NCBI GenBank assembly: GCA_965214035.1
Contig: OZ243932.1
Coordinates: forward strand, 2,449,605-2,513,604
Reading direction: 5' to 3'
From: JAJDYQ01 sp965214035
GTDB taxonomy: Bacteria; Pseudomonadota; Gammaproteobacteria; JAJDYQ01
DNA length: 64,000 nt
Shown: positions 7,402-16,855 of the stretch, in pieces
Position numbering within the stretch: position 1 is the first letter of the stretch
How the letters are laid out: every line of letters begins with the position of its first letter
The notes under the pieces: model-generated
Told to the model about the DNA's origin: nothing
Databases searched by the model: none
What the model saw: the letters and a program-made list of their open reading frames with translations, nothing else
Position numbers and translations under genes: made by a program

Positions 7402-9573
7402 ATGCACAATAATATAAATATTCACGGCCTGCAGATTGATTCCGGGTTTTATCAGTTCGTTAATGACGATGTGATACCAGGCACCGGTATAGAGCCGGAT
7501 CAATTTTGGTCGGGGTTGGCTGGTATTGTGGCCGAGCTGACGCCCCGTAATCGCGAGCTGCTGGCACGCCGCGATGAATTACAGGCCAGAATTGATCAGT
7601 GGCATCGTCAACATAAAGATCGGTCGCATGATGCCGCTGCCTATAAACAGTTTCTACTGGATATTGGTTATCTGCTGCCGGAGGGTGATGACTTTTCGGT
7701 CACGACTGCCAATGTCGATCCTGAAATATCAATTATTGCCGGTCCACAGCTTGTTGTGCCGGTCAATAATGCGCGATATGCCTTGAATGCTGCCAATGCA
7801 CGCTGGGGTTCTCTTTATGATGCACTTTATGGAACGGATGTTATAGACGAGCAGAATGGAGCGGAAAAAGGTGACCGCTATAATCCGGTTCGTGGTGAGA
7901 AGGTGGTCCGCTATGCAATGGAATTTCTGGACAGGATGTTGCCCTTGATTGATGGTTCACACAGTCAGGTTGCCTGCTATGCTATGGATGGTAACGGGTT
8001 ACAGGTCGATATGAATGACAAAAAGACAGCGCTGGTTAATGAGGTGCAGTTTATCGGTTATCAGGGAGAGGCATCTTCGCCTTCTGTATTGTTGTTCAAG
8101 CACAATCATTTGCATATCGAGATTCAGATAGACAGGGACCATCCCGTTGGTATGAGGCATCCGGCAGGGATATGCGATATTGTTATGGAGTCGGCTGTTA
8201 CTACCATCCAGGATTGTGAGGATTCGGTGACTGCCGTAGATGCAGAGGAAAAAATCGGCGTATATCGAAACTGGCTTGGTCTTATGAAAGGAGATCTTAC
8301 TGCCAGTTTTGCAAAGGGCGATGCCATAGTTGAGCGTTCTCTTAATCATAACAGGGGATATACCACGGTTAACGGTCAGCAGATAACATTGCCGGGATGT
8401 TCATTGATGTTGGTGCGCAATGTTGGTCATCTAATGACCAGTCCGGCCATCCTGGATGCCGACGGTAATGAGGTCTTTGAAGGTATTATGGATGCTGCGA
8501 TTACCGGGTTGATCGCCTTACATGATCTCAGGGGGCTGGGGCGATTCAATAATTCACGCTGTGGTTCCATGTATGTGGTAAAGCCCAAGATGCACGGCCC
8601 GGATGAAGTGGCCTTTGCAGTTGATTTGTTCGCATGCGTTGAACAAGTCCTGGGGATGGCACCCAATACCATGAAAATTGGCATTATGGATGAGGAGCGT
8701 CGCACTACGATCAATCTAAAGGAGTGTATTCGTCAGGCCAGTGAGCGCATTGTTTTTATCAACACCGGCTTTCTTGATCGCACAGGTGATGAAATCCATA
8801 CTTCCATGGAGGCCGGCCCTATGGTCCGCAAAGAGGCCATGAAATCTCAGCCCTGGATGAATGCCTATGAAGACTGGAATGTTGATATTGGCTTGGGCTG
8901 CGGATTGCAGGGGTGCGCACAAGTCGGTAAGGGAATGTGGCCAAAACCTGATAAAATGGCCGAAATGATGGCGGCAAAGCAGGCACATCCTGAGGCGGGG
9001 GCTAACTGCGCCTGGGTACCTTCCCCCGTCGCCGCAACGCTGCATGCCCTGCACTACCATGAGATTGATGTATTCGCACGGCAGGAAGTGCTTAAGTCCC
9101 GCAAACGGGCGAGTCTCGATGATATCCTCAACATTCCCGTTGAATTGGAACCATCCTGGTCCTCGAAGGATATTCAACAGGAGCTGGATAATAACTGTCA
9201 GGGTATTCTTGGTTATGTTGTACGCTGGGTTGAGCAAGGTATCGGTTGTTCCAGGGTGCCGGATATCAATAATGTTGGCTTGATGGAAGATCGTGCGACC
9301 TGCCGTATCTCCAGTCAGCATATAGCAAACTGGTTACATCACGGGATAGTCTCTGAAAAGCAGGTCATCGAAACCCTGCAACGAATGGCGCAGGTGGTTG
9401 ACCACCAAAATCATGGTGCCCCCGGCTATGTCAACATGGCCCCTGACTTTGCCGGCAAGGCATTTACGGCCGCAAAGGATTTGATTTTTATGGGGCGAGA
9501 GACGCCTAATGGTTATACCGAACCGCCACTGCATAGGCGTCGGTTGGAGTTTAAGAGGCAGGTATGTTCTTGA
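7402..9573 (+). CDS. glcB: Malate synthase G
   Basis: GlcB condenses glyoxylate and acetyl-CoA to malate in the cytoplasm. At 723 residues it has the length of the monomeric G isoform, not the A isoform of about 530. The core block GRFNNSRCGSMYVVKPKMHG (around residue 380) and IGIMDEERRTTINLKECI are strongly conserved in GlcB. FINTGFLDRTGDEIHTSMEA and the C-terminal MEDRATCRISSQHIANWL are also family signatures. It stands alone, with no isocitrate lyase nearby in the window. The ATG follows an AT-rich stretch (TTATTCTAATG) with no Shine-Dalgarno. Confidence 0.97.
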   Translation: MHNNINIHGLQIDSGFYQFVNDDVIPGTGIEPDQFWSGLAGIVAELTPRNRELLARRDELQARIDQWHRQHKDRSHDAAAYKQFLLDIGYLLPEGDDFSVTTANVDPEISIIAGPQLVVPVNNARYALNAANARWGSLYDALYGTDVIDEQNGAEKGDRYNPVRGEKVVRYAMEFLDRMLPLIDGSHSQVACYAMDGNGLQVDMNDKKTALVNEVQFIGYQGEASSPSVLLFKHNHLHIEIQIDRDHPVGMRHPAGICDIVMESAVTTIQDCEDSVTAVDAEEKIGVYRNWLGLMKGDLTASFAKGDAIVERSLNHNRGYTTVNGQQITLPGCSLMLVRNVGHLMTSPAILDADGNEVFEGIMDAAITGLIALHDLRGLGRFNNSRCGSMYVVKPKMHGPDEVAFAVDLFACVEQVLGMAPNTMKIGIMDEERRTTINLKECIRQASERIVFINTGFLDRTGDEIHTSMEAGPMVRKEAMKSQPWMNAYEDWNVDIGLGCGLQGCAQVGKGMWPKPDKMAEMMAAKQAHPEAGANCAWVPSPVAATLHALHYHEIDVFARQEVLKSRKRASLDDILNIPVELEPSWSSKDIQQELDNNCQGILGYVVRWVEQGIGCSRVPDINNVGLMEDRATCRISSQHIANWLHHGIVSEKQVIETLQRMAQVVDHQNHGAPGYVNMAPDFAGKAFTAAKDLIFMGRETPNGYTEPPLHRRRLEFKRQVCS

Positions 9574-9970
9574 GTGCGCAGTAATTTCAAAAGGATTCGT
9601 CGCATGCCTGCAAGTCCTCAATGCGGGGCAGTTATGCAATAATCTCTTTACCCCATCCCTCCCTGAGCATGTTTCCCGTATTGTTTCTTGCGGCTTTGCG
9701 GGCCGGTATTTTTAGCATTCAGGATGCTGTAACAGATATGTGCTCAGGGTATGATGGCATGGTCGAGCAAGTGCCGAATTGCCATGGAAGTCCTGTATCT
9801 CAAAAGTGGCGAAAGCTGGCAGGTGCGATGGTTATTGTATTTGGTCTATGGACCGTTGCTTCCAGTATTCTGGGGAGAATTAATGTCGGCCTCGGATGCT
9901 TGCCGCCCGGCTGAACGTATATCCAGTCGGGCTGCTGTGGGGCTGGTTTAACCACTAAGGACTGTCTGAT
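9574..9970. other. Intergenic region with no recognised gene
   Basis: The 397 bases between glcB and the YeeE/YedE gene contain overlapping short plus-strand frames (best 9621-9914, 97 codons). That frame has one hydrophobic stretch (AGAMVIVFGLWTVASSI) resembling a transmembrane end, but no domain or ribosome-binding site. It could be a gene remnant; I see nothing firm. Confidence 0.4.
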
Positions 9971-11236
9971 TTACATGGCATCATGTTTCCGCATGGATGA
10001 TGGCAGCAGCTTCATGTCCGCCAGCCCGGTCAGTAGTGCCGAAATAAAGTTGCCTTCGCTCTCATAAACCATTCTGTAAAGCCGGATTTTCATGGTGATA
10101 GCGCATCCGAAAATGATCGCTATAAAGGTGATAAAAGATCCGATAGCCAGGGTTGATATTCCTGTGACAGCCTGTCCGATGGTACAGCCCAAGGCCAGTA
10201 CGCCTCCGAATCCCATTAATACTGCACCAATGAAGTGGTTCGCGAAGTCTCCGACGGAAGCAAACCACTCAATACGAAACGATTTGCTCACCAGTGACCA
10301 GAATAATGAACCCGCTATCACTCCAAGTGCTGCCATGACTCCAAAAGTCAGTAAACCGCGGTCAAAGCCGGAACCGGCATAGCCAAAGATCTGCCCCAGT
10401 GGATTGATGAATGTGTAGGACTGGGCGGCAAGAAAGCGGCTGTCTGCCGGGGGTGTTGCCTCGGTATCTTCGACAAGAAAATCCCATTGCTGAACATAGT
10501 CACGCAAGCCATAAGGTTCTTCATCCTGAATCAGGATGATATTGCTGGTGATATACCAGGCTGCAACCACGGCCAGCCCGACAACGATGCCCCCCAGGAT
10601 GTTGTCAAATGAAGAGCGATATTCCGCAGACTTGAAGATGTAGATCAGCATGGCAATGACCAGTATGCCGCCGACTATCAGGCGGGCCGTATTGGCATTC
10701 TGTTCCGATATGATGGTGCCGATGTCCTGGCTGGCACCGACATTCATGGCAGCGGGGCGAATCCAGTCATAAAACAGGAGAGACATCAGCGTCTGATCAC
10801 TGTTCGGGAATGGATTGATCATAAAGTAGGCGATAATGCCAATAATTGCAAGAACCATCAGAGACTTTATATTGCCGGCCCCCAGACGAATCAGATTTTT
10901 ATTGCCGCAACCACTGGCCAGTGTCATGCCGATTCCGAACAACAGACCGCCCAGCAGGTTTTCCAGCCAGATCAGATCCCCGCTGCGATAGGGTGGAAAC
11001 GCATCACCAAGGTTGGCCAGACCCATGGTTTCAAGGGTTATCACGCCGGTAATTGCGACAGCCATCGCCAGCAGCCAGGCACGCCAGCGACCTGTGTCAC
11101 CTATATTAACCCAGTCGGAGATTGCGCCCATGGTGCAAAAATTGGTTTTACTGGCGACTGCACCCATGATGAACGCAACAATAAAACCTGACCAGAGAAA
11201 AAAGTTCTGTGCTTCGGAAAATGACTCAAATGACAT
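9971..11236 (-). CDS. YeeE/YedE (TsuA-like) sulfur-compound permease
   Basis: This is a polytopic inner-membrane protein of the YeeE/YedE family, whose studied member TsuA imports thiosulfate. I start it at 11236 (MSFESF), preceded by AGGAGCG. A frame extending to 11404 adds 56 hydrophilic residues without support, giving 421 residues from the chosen start. Cys-containing turns typical of the family appear in KTNFCTMGA, ASGCGNKN and ALGCTIGQAVTGIS. The two halves repeat the same fold, so it is the fused form. A long polar loop (near residue 270) separates them. It may bring thiosulfate or a related sulfur compound into the cell; the substrate is inferred from the family. Confidence 0.85.
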   Translation of the reverse strand: MSFESFSEAQNFFLWSGFIVAFIMGAVASKTNFCTMGAISDWVNIGDTGRWRAWLLAMAVAITGVITLETMGLANLGDAFPPYRSGDLIWLENLLGGLLFGIGMTLASGCGNKNLIRLGAGNIKSLMVLAIIGIIAYFMINPFPNSDQTLMSLLFYDWIRPAAMNVGASQDIGTIISEQNANTARLIVGGILVIAMLIYIFKSAEYRSSFDNILGGIVVGLAVVAAWYITSNIILIQDEEPYGLRDYVQQWDFLVEDTEATPPADSRFLAAQSYTFINPLGQIFGYAGSGFDRGLLTFGVMAALGVIAGSLFWSLVSKSFRIEWFASVGDFANHFIGAVLMGFGGVLALGCTIGQAVTGISTLAIGSFITFIAIIFGCAITMKIRLYRMVYESEGNFISALLTGLADMKLLPSSMRKHDAM

Positions 11237-11472
11237 GTACCGCTCCTGTGACTTTCGCTTTGCTACAAAGCAGGAATTTAGCTGATATGAACCAATATCG
11301 CCACCTATTTGTATTACCCTGAACCTTGGGTATAGCAGGGTAATTTGAGCCGGACTGCTGTCGCTGTAGTCCCGGGTCGTTTTTATATGGCCACTCTGCA
11401 ACATTATACAGTTATATCAAAGCTCCCGCCCTCACATAATCCTCTTTCCATTCAATAATCAAGGAGGTAATG

Positions 11473-11781
11473 ATGAATATAGCAAGATTAATCGGTGGTC
11501 TGGTATTGTTGCTCAGTCTGGTGGGTGTAGCTGCTCATGCGCAGAACCCTGCTGAGGCCATCAACATTAATACAGCAGACGCGCAAACCATTGCGTCAGG
11601 TTTGACAGGCGTGGGTGAGGTGCGTGCCCAGGCTATCGTCGATTACCGGGAGCAAAATGGCAGGTTTGAAAGTATTGATGACCTGATCCATGTCAATGGA
11701 ATCGGAGAAAAAACTCTGGCGGCTATTCGGGATAGCCTGACGCTGGGAGAACCCGCGCAGGATACCAAACCCGCCGAATGA
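11473..11781 (+). CDS. ComEA-like helix-hairpin-helix protein
   Basis: A small exported protein of 102 residues. A signal peptide (LIGGLVLLLSLVGVAAHAQ) ends near residue 24. It is followed by ININTADAQTIASGLTGVG and IDDLIHVNGIGEKTLAAI, the paired HhH motifs of ComEA DNA-binding proteins. I prefer the second of two adjacent ATGs (11473) because it is better spaced from AAGGAGGT at 11461-11468. ComEA-type proteins bind incoming DNA during natural transformation. Stand-alone short copies are common in Gammaproteobacteria, and their role is often unproven. The final segment (EPAQDTKPAE) is a charged tail. Confidence 0.85.
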   Translation: MNIARLIGGLVLLLSLVGVAAHAQNPAEAININTADAQTIASGLTGVGEVRAQAIVDYREQNGRFESIDDLIHVNGIGEKTLAAIRDSLTLGEPAQDTKPAE

Positions 11782-12059
11782 TCCATACCCCATGGTGCGG
11801 CAGTCCCTTTCAGGGGCGCAATTGAATCATAGTGTTAAGCTGCTAAAATTTATGCGTTATTTGTGAAACCTACCCAATAATTACAACACTTATGCCAACA
11901 AAATGCCGTTGTTGTCAGAGTTGTTCTCCGACCTCCCTATACATCCATCTTATTTACAATAATCTGCAATCGCAGCTTTTGTAATTATTGATACAAGCAT
12001 CCGAGTCCAATATTGTGGTGAGTCGACAGCAGGCGCAAATGAATTCGTTACGGTTCCAA

Positions 12060-13574
12060 CTATCTGTAGATATCTGAGTAGGATTCCCGTAAATCCTTTT
12101 TTTGCACTTTGCCCATCGCATTGCGCGGAAGTCTATCAACGCAAATGATACGTTTTGGAATCTTGTATTTTGCCAGCACATCGGTCAGCGCTTTTTTAAG
12201 GTGATCCTCGGACAGGTCGGCTTCGTCTCTGGCCACGATAACGGCAGTAACACCTTCGCCAAAATCCTGATGCGGCACGCCAATCACTGCACTTTCTGCA
12301 ATTCCATCAATGGCATCCAGGGCAGCTTCGACCTCGGTGGGATACACGTTGTAACCACCGGAAATAATCAGATCCTTGTCACGCCCGACGATGTACAGAT
12401 AGCCCTGCGCATCGAATTTGCCCAGATCTCCTGAAACAAAAAAACCGTCTTCGCGAAATTCTGCCTCGGTTTTCTCCGGCATTCGCCAGTATCCCTTGAA
12501 TACATTTGGTCCTTTTATCTCAATCATTCCAACTTCTCCTTGTTTCAATACGCTGCCGGATTCTGGGTCTGTTATCCGAACTTCAATCCCTTCCAATGGC
12601 ATCCCAACTGACCCGGCGTGACGCTCTCCTGAATATGGATTAGTCGTATTCATATTGGTTTCCGTCATGCCGTAACGTTCTAATATCGCATGCCCGGTTC
12701 GAAGTTCAAATACTTTGTGAGTTTCTCGGGAAAGTGGGGCCGACCCTGATACAAAAAGTCTCACTTGTGATACCAAATCACGATCAAACGTTTCGGATCT
12801 CAACAGACGGGTGTAGAAGGTCGGCACGCCCATCATCACAGTGGAACGAGGTAGTTGATGCAGGATCTCAGCCAGGTCGAAACCAGGTAAAAAGATTAAA
12901 GAACTGCCGGCAAAGAGCGTGATGTTGATTGCAACAAACAGCCCGTGGATATGAAAAATTGGCAACGCATGCAGTAAAACATCCTCTGATGTGAACCGCC
13001 AGGCATTAGCTAAAGCTTGGGCATTAGAGCATAAGTTGCCATGCGTTAGCATTGCCCCTTTTGAACGGCCAGTGGTGCCCGATGTATACAGGATTGCCGC
13101 GAGCGCCGCTGAGCTGCGATCGACAGTGTCGAAATCACCCGACTTTGTTGCTGCGAGATCAATAATACTACCAGTACCGTCGCTAGCGAATGTTTCGACA
13201 TTGGGGACATCGGCGAGATTAGCTACTTCTTGGAATTTTGTTTCTACTTCGGGGCGGCACACGGCAACTTTGGGGCTGGCATCACGAAGGAAGTAGTCTA
13301 TTTCGGTAGCAGTGTATCCTGTATTCAAGGGTAGATAGATGGCACCTGCGCGAAGACAGCCCAAATAAAGGAATATGGCTTCAATCGACTTATCAATTTG
13401 AGCTGCAACCCGGTCACCGGGCAATACACCGAGATCGACTAGCGCCCCTGCGAACTGGGCCGATCTCCTATCGAGATCGGCATAGCTGTAAATCTGACCA
13501 TCGTGAGTCTCTGCAAAGGTTTTTTCTTGATCAACGATATTGTCTTTAATGACACTATACAAATTGGCGTTCAT
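12060..13574 (-). CDS. matB: Malonyl-CoA synthetase (acyl-CoA synthetase family)
   Basis: MatB activates malonate to malonyl-CoA with ATP and CoA. The 504 residues contain the adenylate-forming signatures LYTSGTTGRSKGAMLTHGN, RYGMTETNMNT, SGDLGKFD and GRDKDLIISGGYNVYP. The C-terminal PRNAMGKVQKKDL carries the catalytic Lys. RYGMTET and PRNAMGKVQK closely match MatB proteins. It is the last gene of the minus-strand operon, five bases after the malonyl-CoA decarboxylase gene, with GAGG inside that gene's end as ribosome-binding site. The neighbours support malonate over other short-chain acids. Confidence 0.93.
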   Translation of the reverse strand: MNANLYSVIKDNIVDQEKTFAETHDGQIYSYADLDRRSAQFAGALVDLGVLPGDRVAAQIDKSIEAIFLYLGCLRAGAIYLPLNTGYTATEIDYFLRDASPKVAVCRPEVETKFQEVANLADVPNVETFASDGTGSIIDLAATKSGDFDTVDRSSAALAAILYTSGTTGRSKGAMLTHGNLCSNAQALANAWRFTSEDVLLHALPIFHIHGLFVAINITLFAGSSLIFLPGFDLAEILHQLPRSTVMMGVPTFYTRLLRSETFDRDLVSQVRLFVSGSAPLSRETHKVFELRTGHAILERYGMTETNMNTTNPYSGERHAGSVGMPLEGIEVRITDPESGSVLKQGEVGMIEIKGPNVFKGYWRMPEKTEAEFREDGFFVSGDLGKFDAQGYLYIVGRDKDLIISGGYNVYPTEVEAALDAIDGIAESAVIGVPHQDFGEGVTAVIVARDEADLSEDHLKKALTDVLAKYKIPKRIICVDRLPRNAMGKVQKKDLRESYSDIYR

Positions 13575-13579
13575 TTTTC

Positions 13580-14911
13580 TTACCTCGTGGATCTGGATTT
13601 GAAAAGTCTGGTTACTTCGTTTGTGGTAACTACTTCGTTGTTAGAGGCAAAAGCTTCATGATTTGACTCAATGTCAGCTATGACATAGAGATAATTGACC
13701 ATCAAGCCGACAGCCTGACCTATTCCTCTATCAGATCGGTCTGCTAACCAGTTGATTCTCTCCAGCCGCGCGCCATTTCCAAGATGGAATCGAGCAACAG
13801 GATCGTACGGATAACCTTTCGATTTTTCTTGCAAAAAATAGTGAGCGGCTAGTGGTAGTAAAACCTTACCTATGCTTTTGGCCTTTGATGCATCATCTTG
13901 CCAACCAGATTCTTGTACAGCTTCTATTGCTGCTTTTTCGTCGGCATTGAGTCCAGCACTTTCTAGGGCATCTGATGTCAACCATCGCACGAATCCCGGA
14001 ACCGGTGATAATGTGACAAAATTTTCAATGTGCCCTAGATCTTGACGCAGGTCGTCTATTACTTGTTTGATCAGAAAATTGCCGAACGAGACGCCTCGTA
14101 AACCCGCCTGGCAATTGGATATCGAATAAAAGACAGCAGTGTTGGCTTGCTCGGGCGTCAAAATTCCCCGTGTTTTAGCCAGAATCGGACTAATCGCATC
14201 GGGGATACTTTGAGTGAAGGCAACTTCAACAAAAATTAAAGGCTCATCCACTAGAGCTGGATGAAAGAAAGCGTAGCAGCGACGATCGGGGGGATCGATA
14301 CGCCGACGCAAGTCATCCCAATCATCGATAGCGTGTACGGCCTCATATCGAATAATCTTTTCTAAAATCACCGCCGGTGTATTCCAATCGATACGACGCA
14401 TGACAAGAAATCCGCGATTAAACCAGGAAGACAGCAAATGATGGAAGTCGCTGTCCAATGCTTTTAAATCGGGATTTTCTCGCACCTGAGTCAGCAAAAA
14501 CTTTCTCATTGAGACTAGGGCCCGAGTTCCTCCAGGCGCTAGATTTAAACGACGTATTAGTTCTTGGCGGCTTGGCTCTGCTGCATTGTGAAGCTCAATG
14601 GCAGATGTAGCATCCGGTGATTGTTGATAGCGTTCAATCGTGTCATTAAGAATCTCCAAGTCTGGACCAAAATCCGAAACCAGCAATTTGAAGAAATCTA
14701 TTTTATCTTGATCGCTCAAGCCTTCGTATAGTTCGAGCAATGACCTAGCCAGAGCTGTACCCGAAGCTTCCCCCCGACTTGATACCAGTGCCTTAGCCAA
14801 TCCCCCTATATCTCTACTCACAGTACGATGGCTTGGTTCGAGATCCAATAACGCACGACCCCGGTCTGCGATCGTTGAAAATAGATCACCCATGAAGGTC
14901 ATGCTACTCAC
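13580..14911 (-). CDS. matA: Malonyl-CoA decarboxylase
   Basis: Converts malonyl-CoA to acetyl-CoA and CO2. The 443-residue protein has the helical N-terminal domain and the acetyltransferase-like catalytic domain of the family. ISNCQAGLRGVSFGNFLIKQ holds the conserved Ser region, VTLSPVPGF follows, and RFHLGNGARLERINW carries the conserved His. The start is a GTG at 14911 whose GTGA overlaps the stop of the TRAP large permease gene; an in-frame ATG at 14902 is an alternative. With MatB it turns imported malonate into acetyl-CoA. Identification is secure from motifs and context. Confidence 0.94.
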   Translation of the reverse strand: MSSMTFMGDLFSTIADRGRALLDLEPSHRTVSRDIGGLAKALVSSRGEASGTALARSLLELYEGLSDQDKIDFFKLLVSDFGPDLEILNDTIERYQQSPDATSAIELHNAAEPSRQELIRRLNLAPGGTRALVSMRKFLLTQVRENPDLKALDSDFHHLLSSWFNRGFLVMRRIDWNTPAVILEKIIRYEAVHAIDDWDDLRRRIDPPDRRCYAFFHPALVDEPLIFVEVAFTQSIPDAISPILAKTRGILTPEQANTAVFYSISNCQAGLRGVSFGNFLIKQVIDDLRQDLGHIENFVTLSPVPGFVRWLTSDALESAGLNADEKAAIEAVQESGWQDDASKAKSIGKVLLPLAAHYFLQEKSKGYPYDPVARFHLGNGARLERINWLADRSDRGIGQAVGLMVNYLYVIADIESNHEAFASNNEVVTTNEVTRLFKSRSTR

Positions 14912-16230
14912 ACCGCTGGCCCCATCAGAGCATCAGGTAACCAGGTTACAACACCAGGAAACACTGACAAAATCAAGATGGCCAGCACCATACAAACAAC
15001 GTAGGGCATGGACCCGATAAGAATCGTTTTTAACTTGACTTCAGGCACGATCCCGTTAATGACATAGAGATTTAGTCCAACTGGCGGTGTGATCAGGCCT
15101 ATCTCCATGTTGATGGTTAGAATCACCGCAAACCAGTAGGGATCAAAGCCAGCGATTATGATGATCGGCACAAGAATCGGGGCAGCCATAAGGATTACGG
15201 CCACCGGAGGCAGGAAAAATCCAGCCACCAGAAGAAATACGTTGATTGCCCCCATCAAAACCCAGCGGTTGACATCTAGTCCACCGATCCATTCGGCGAT
15301 TGCTTGAGTGACAAACAGGCTGGAGAGCATGTAGGAAAAAACACCGGCCGCGCCAATGATGAACAGTATCATTATACTTTCACGCGATGAATCGCGAAGA
15401 ACTGCCCACAGATCGGTAAAACTGTAAAGGCGGTAAATTAGAACTGCAGCGACTATACAAAAAAGAGCCCCGACAGCAGCAGTTTCAGACGGGGTTGCAA
15501 CACCACCGTAGAGTGCGTAAAGCACGCCAACAATTATGAGTAAGAATGGCATCACTCGTGGCAACACTTCGAACTTTTGCGCCCAGGTGTAACTTAAGCC
15601 TTCAAGAGCCGAAGCTGTTCCTGCTGATTGGCGCCAGTTACTGTAGATCGACCAGGCGATGAAAAGACCAACCAAAAGCAGACCTGGCAATACGCCGGCA
15701 AGGAACAATCGCCCGATGGATGTTTCGGTCGCAATGCCATAAACGATCATGGTTACCGATGGCGGAATGAGAATACCCAGCGTCCCTCCCGCGGCAATTG
15801 AACCTGTGGCCACGCCATCGGGATATCCGCGCTTGCGCATCTCCGGAATACCCATCTTGCCGATAGCCGCGCAAGTTGCAGGTGAGGAACCTGACATCGC
15901 AGAAAATAACGCACAAGCTCCTAAGTTAGACGCCACTAAGCCTCCTGGCACTCGCGTCAACCAACGCTCCAGAGCCTCGTACAGATCAGTGCCAGCTCGA
16001 GTTGACGATATCGCCGCACCCATAATGATAAACATCGGAATAGATAAGAGAGCGAAGTTATCAAGCTTGCCAAAGAATAACTCTGGTAAAAGTTCCATCG
16101 ACGACAAGCCATCGAAAACCAAAAGAAAACCTGCAGAAACTATCAACAGACCTACGGCTACCGATACACCGGAAAATAGTACGGCTACCGTAACAGCGGC
16201 GACAATTGCGCCAAGAACGAGTGGATCCAT
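14908..16230 (-). CDS. TRAP transporter large permease subunit (DctM family), malonate-linked
   Basis: A 440-residue polytopic membrane protein with the DctM signatures FFGKLDNFALLSIPMFI near the N-terminus, GSSPATCAAIGKMGIPEM and the C-terminal IGLITPPVGLNLYVINGI. It uses a sodium or proton gradient to move a substrate delivered by a periplasmic binding protein. The start overlaps the DctQ stop by one base (TAATG) and the end overlaps the decarboxylase start, so the genes are translationally coupled. A TRAP system for malonate linked to matAB is known from Sinorhizobium. The substrate here is inferred from the operon. Confidence 0.92.
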   Translation of the reverse strand: MDPLVLGAIVAAVTVAVLFSGVSVAVGLLIVSAGFLLVFDGLSSMELLPELFFGKLDNFALLSIPMFIIMGAAISSTRAGTDLYEALERWLTRVPGGLVASNLGACALFSAMSGSSPATCAAIGKMGIPEMRKRGYPDGVATGSIAAGGTLGILIPPSVTMIVYGIATETSIGRLFLAGVLPGLLLVGLFIAWSIYSNWRQSAGTASALEGLSYTWAQKFEVLPRVMPFLLIIVGVLYALYGGVATPSETAAVGALFCIVAAVLIYRLYSFTDLWAVLRDSSRESIMILFIIGAAGVFSYMLSSLFVTQAIAEWIGGLDVNRWVLMGAINVFLLVAGFFLPPVAVILMAAPILVPIIIIAGFDPYWFAVILTINMEIGLITPPVGLNLYVINGIVPEVKLKTILIGSMPYVVCMVLAILILSVFPGVVTWLPDALMGPAV

Positions 16231-16787
16231 TAGTAATCCTCCTCTATATCGTGATGATCGAAAACATCTGTTTCACTTTTCCAGGTTTCGATCATGTCGG
16301 AAGCCATTTGCACCACGTAGAAACCAAAGCCAAGTGGTAGTGCAATATAAGGAATCCAAAGCCTTACACCCCAAATGGTATCAGACGTCCAGTTGCGCTC
16401 ATATGCGGTAAAAAATAACTCGAATCCATGAAATGCCATCACGCCTATGACAGTCATACTGAGGCCGAGCACAAATAATGCGAGCAGTTTACGTATCTTG
16501 ATCGGTAACAGCATCGGCACTAGATCAACATTTACATGGCCTCGTAAAAGCTGGACATATGGTAGGCCGATCAAGGTAGCGCTGATCATCAGATACGTGA
16601 CCGCTTCAGTTTGCCAAATGGTCGACTCACCGAGTACGAATCGCACCCAGATCATTTGGCAAGTAATAATTACCGATAACAGGATCATTAGAGCCGCGAC
16701 GATTCCTAAAACGGTCGATATCGTCTCGATTGCTCGCGTAACGATATGTTTATCTGTAACACGTGATGCTGTGTGTTCATTGTTCAT
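16230..16787 (-). CDS. TRAP transporter small permease subunit (DctQ family)
   Basis: The 185-residue protein has four predicted membrane segments (for example ALMILLSVIITCQMIWVRF and LLALFVLGLSMTVIGVMAF), as expected for DctQ. ESTIWQTEAVTYLMI is the conserved cytoplasmic amphipathic block. It partners the large permease encoded next. The start lies inside three tandem copies of a heptamer carrying an ATG, each in a different frame. Only the middle ATG (16787) opens this gene, with GGAGGAGG about 11 bases upstream. The ATG at 16794 is closer to that ribosome-binding site but gives only a five-residue peptide. Confidence 0.9.
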   Translation of the reverse strand: MNNEHTASRVTDKHIVTRAIETISTVLGIVAALMILLSVIITCQMIWVRFVLGESTIWQTEAVTYLMISATLIGLPYVQLLRGHVNVDLVPMLLPIKIRKLLALFVLGLSMTVIGVMAFHGFELFFTAYERNWTSDTIWGVRLWIPYIALPLGFGFYVVQMASDMIETWKSETDVFDHHDIEEDY

Positions 16788-16798
16788 TGTTCATTGTT
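16778..16798 (-). repeat. Three tandem AACAATG heptamers at the dctQ translation start
   Basis: Three exact 7-bp units follow GGAGGAGG on the minus strand. Each unit supplies an ATG in a different frame (16794, 16787, 16780), so a change in unit number would change which ATG sits best relative to the ribosome-binding site. Confidence 0.9.
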
Positions 16799-16855
16799 CC
16801 TCCTCCAGCGTTATCCCGAGTCGTCCCCAACCGAGAACGACTCGGGTTTGGACCG

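Noticed and set aside
9621..9914. 97-codon frame with one hydrophobic stretch
   Set aside because: Overlaps other frames equally long, has no supporting start signal and no recognisable family; perhaps a remnant.
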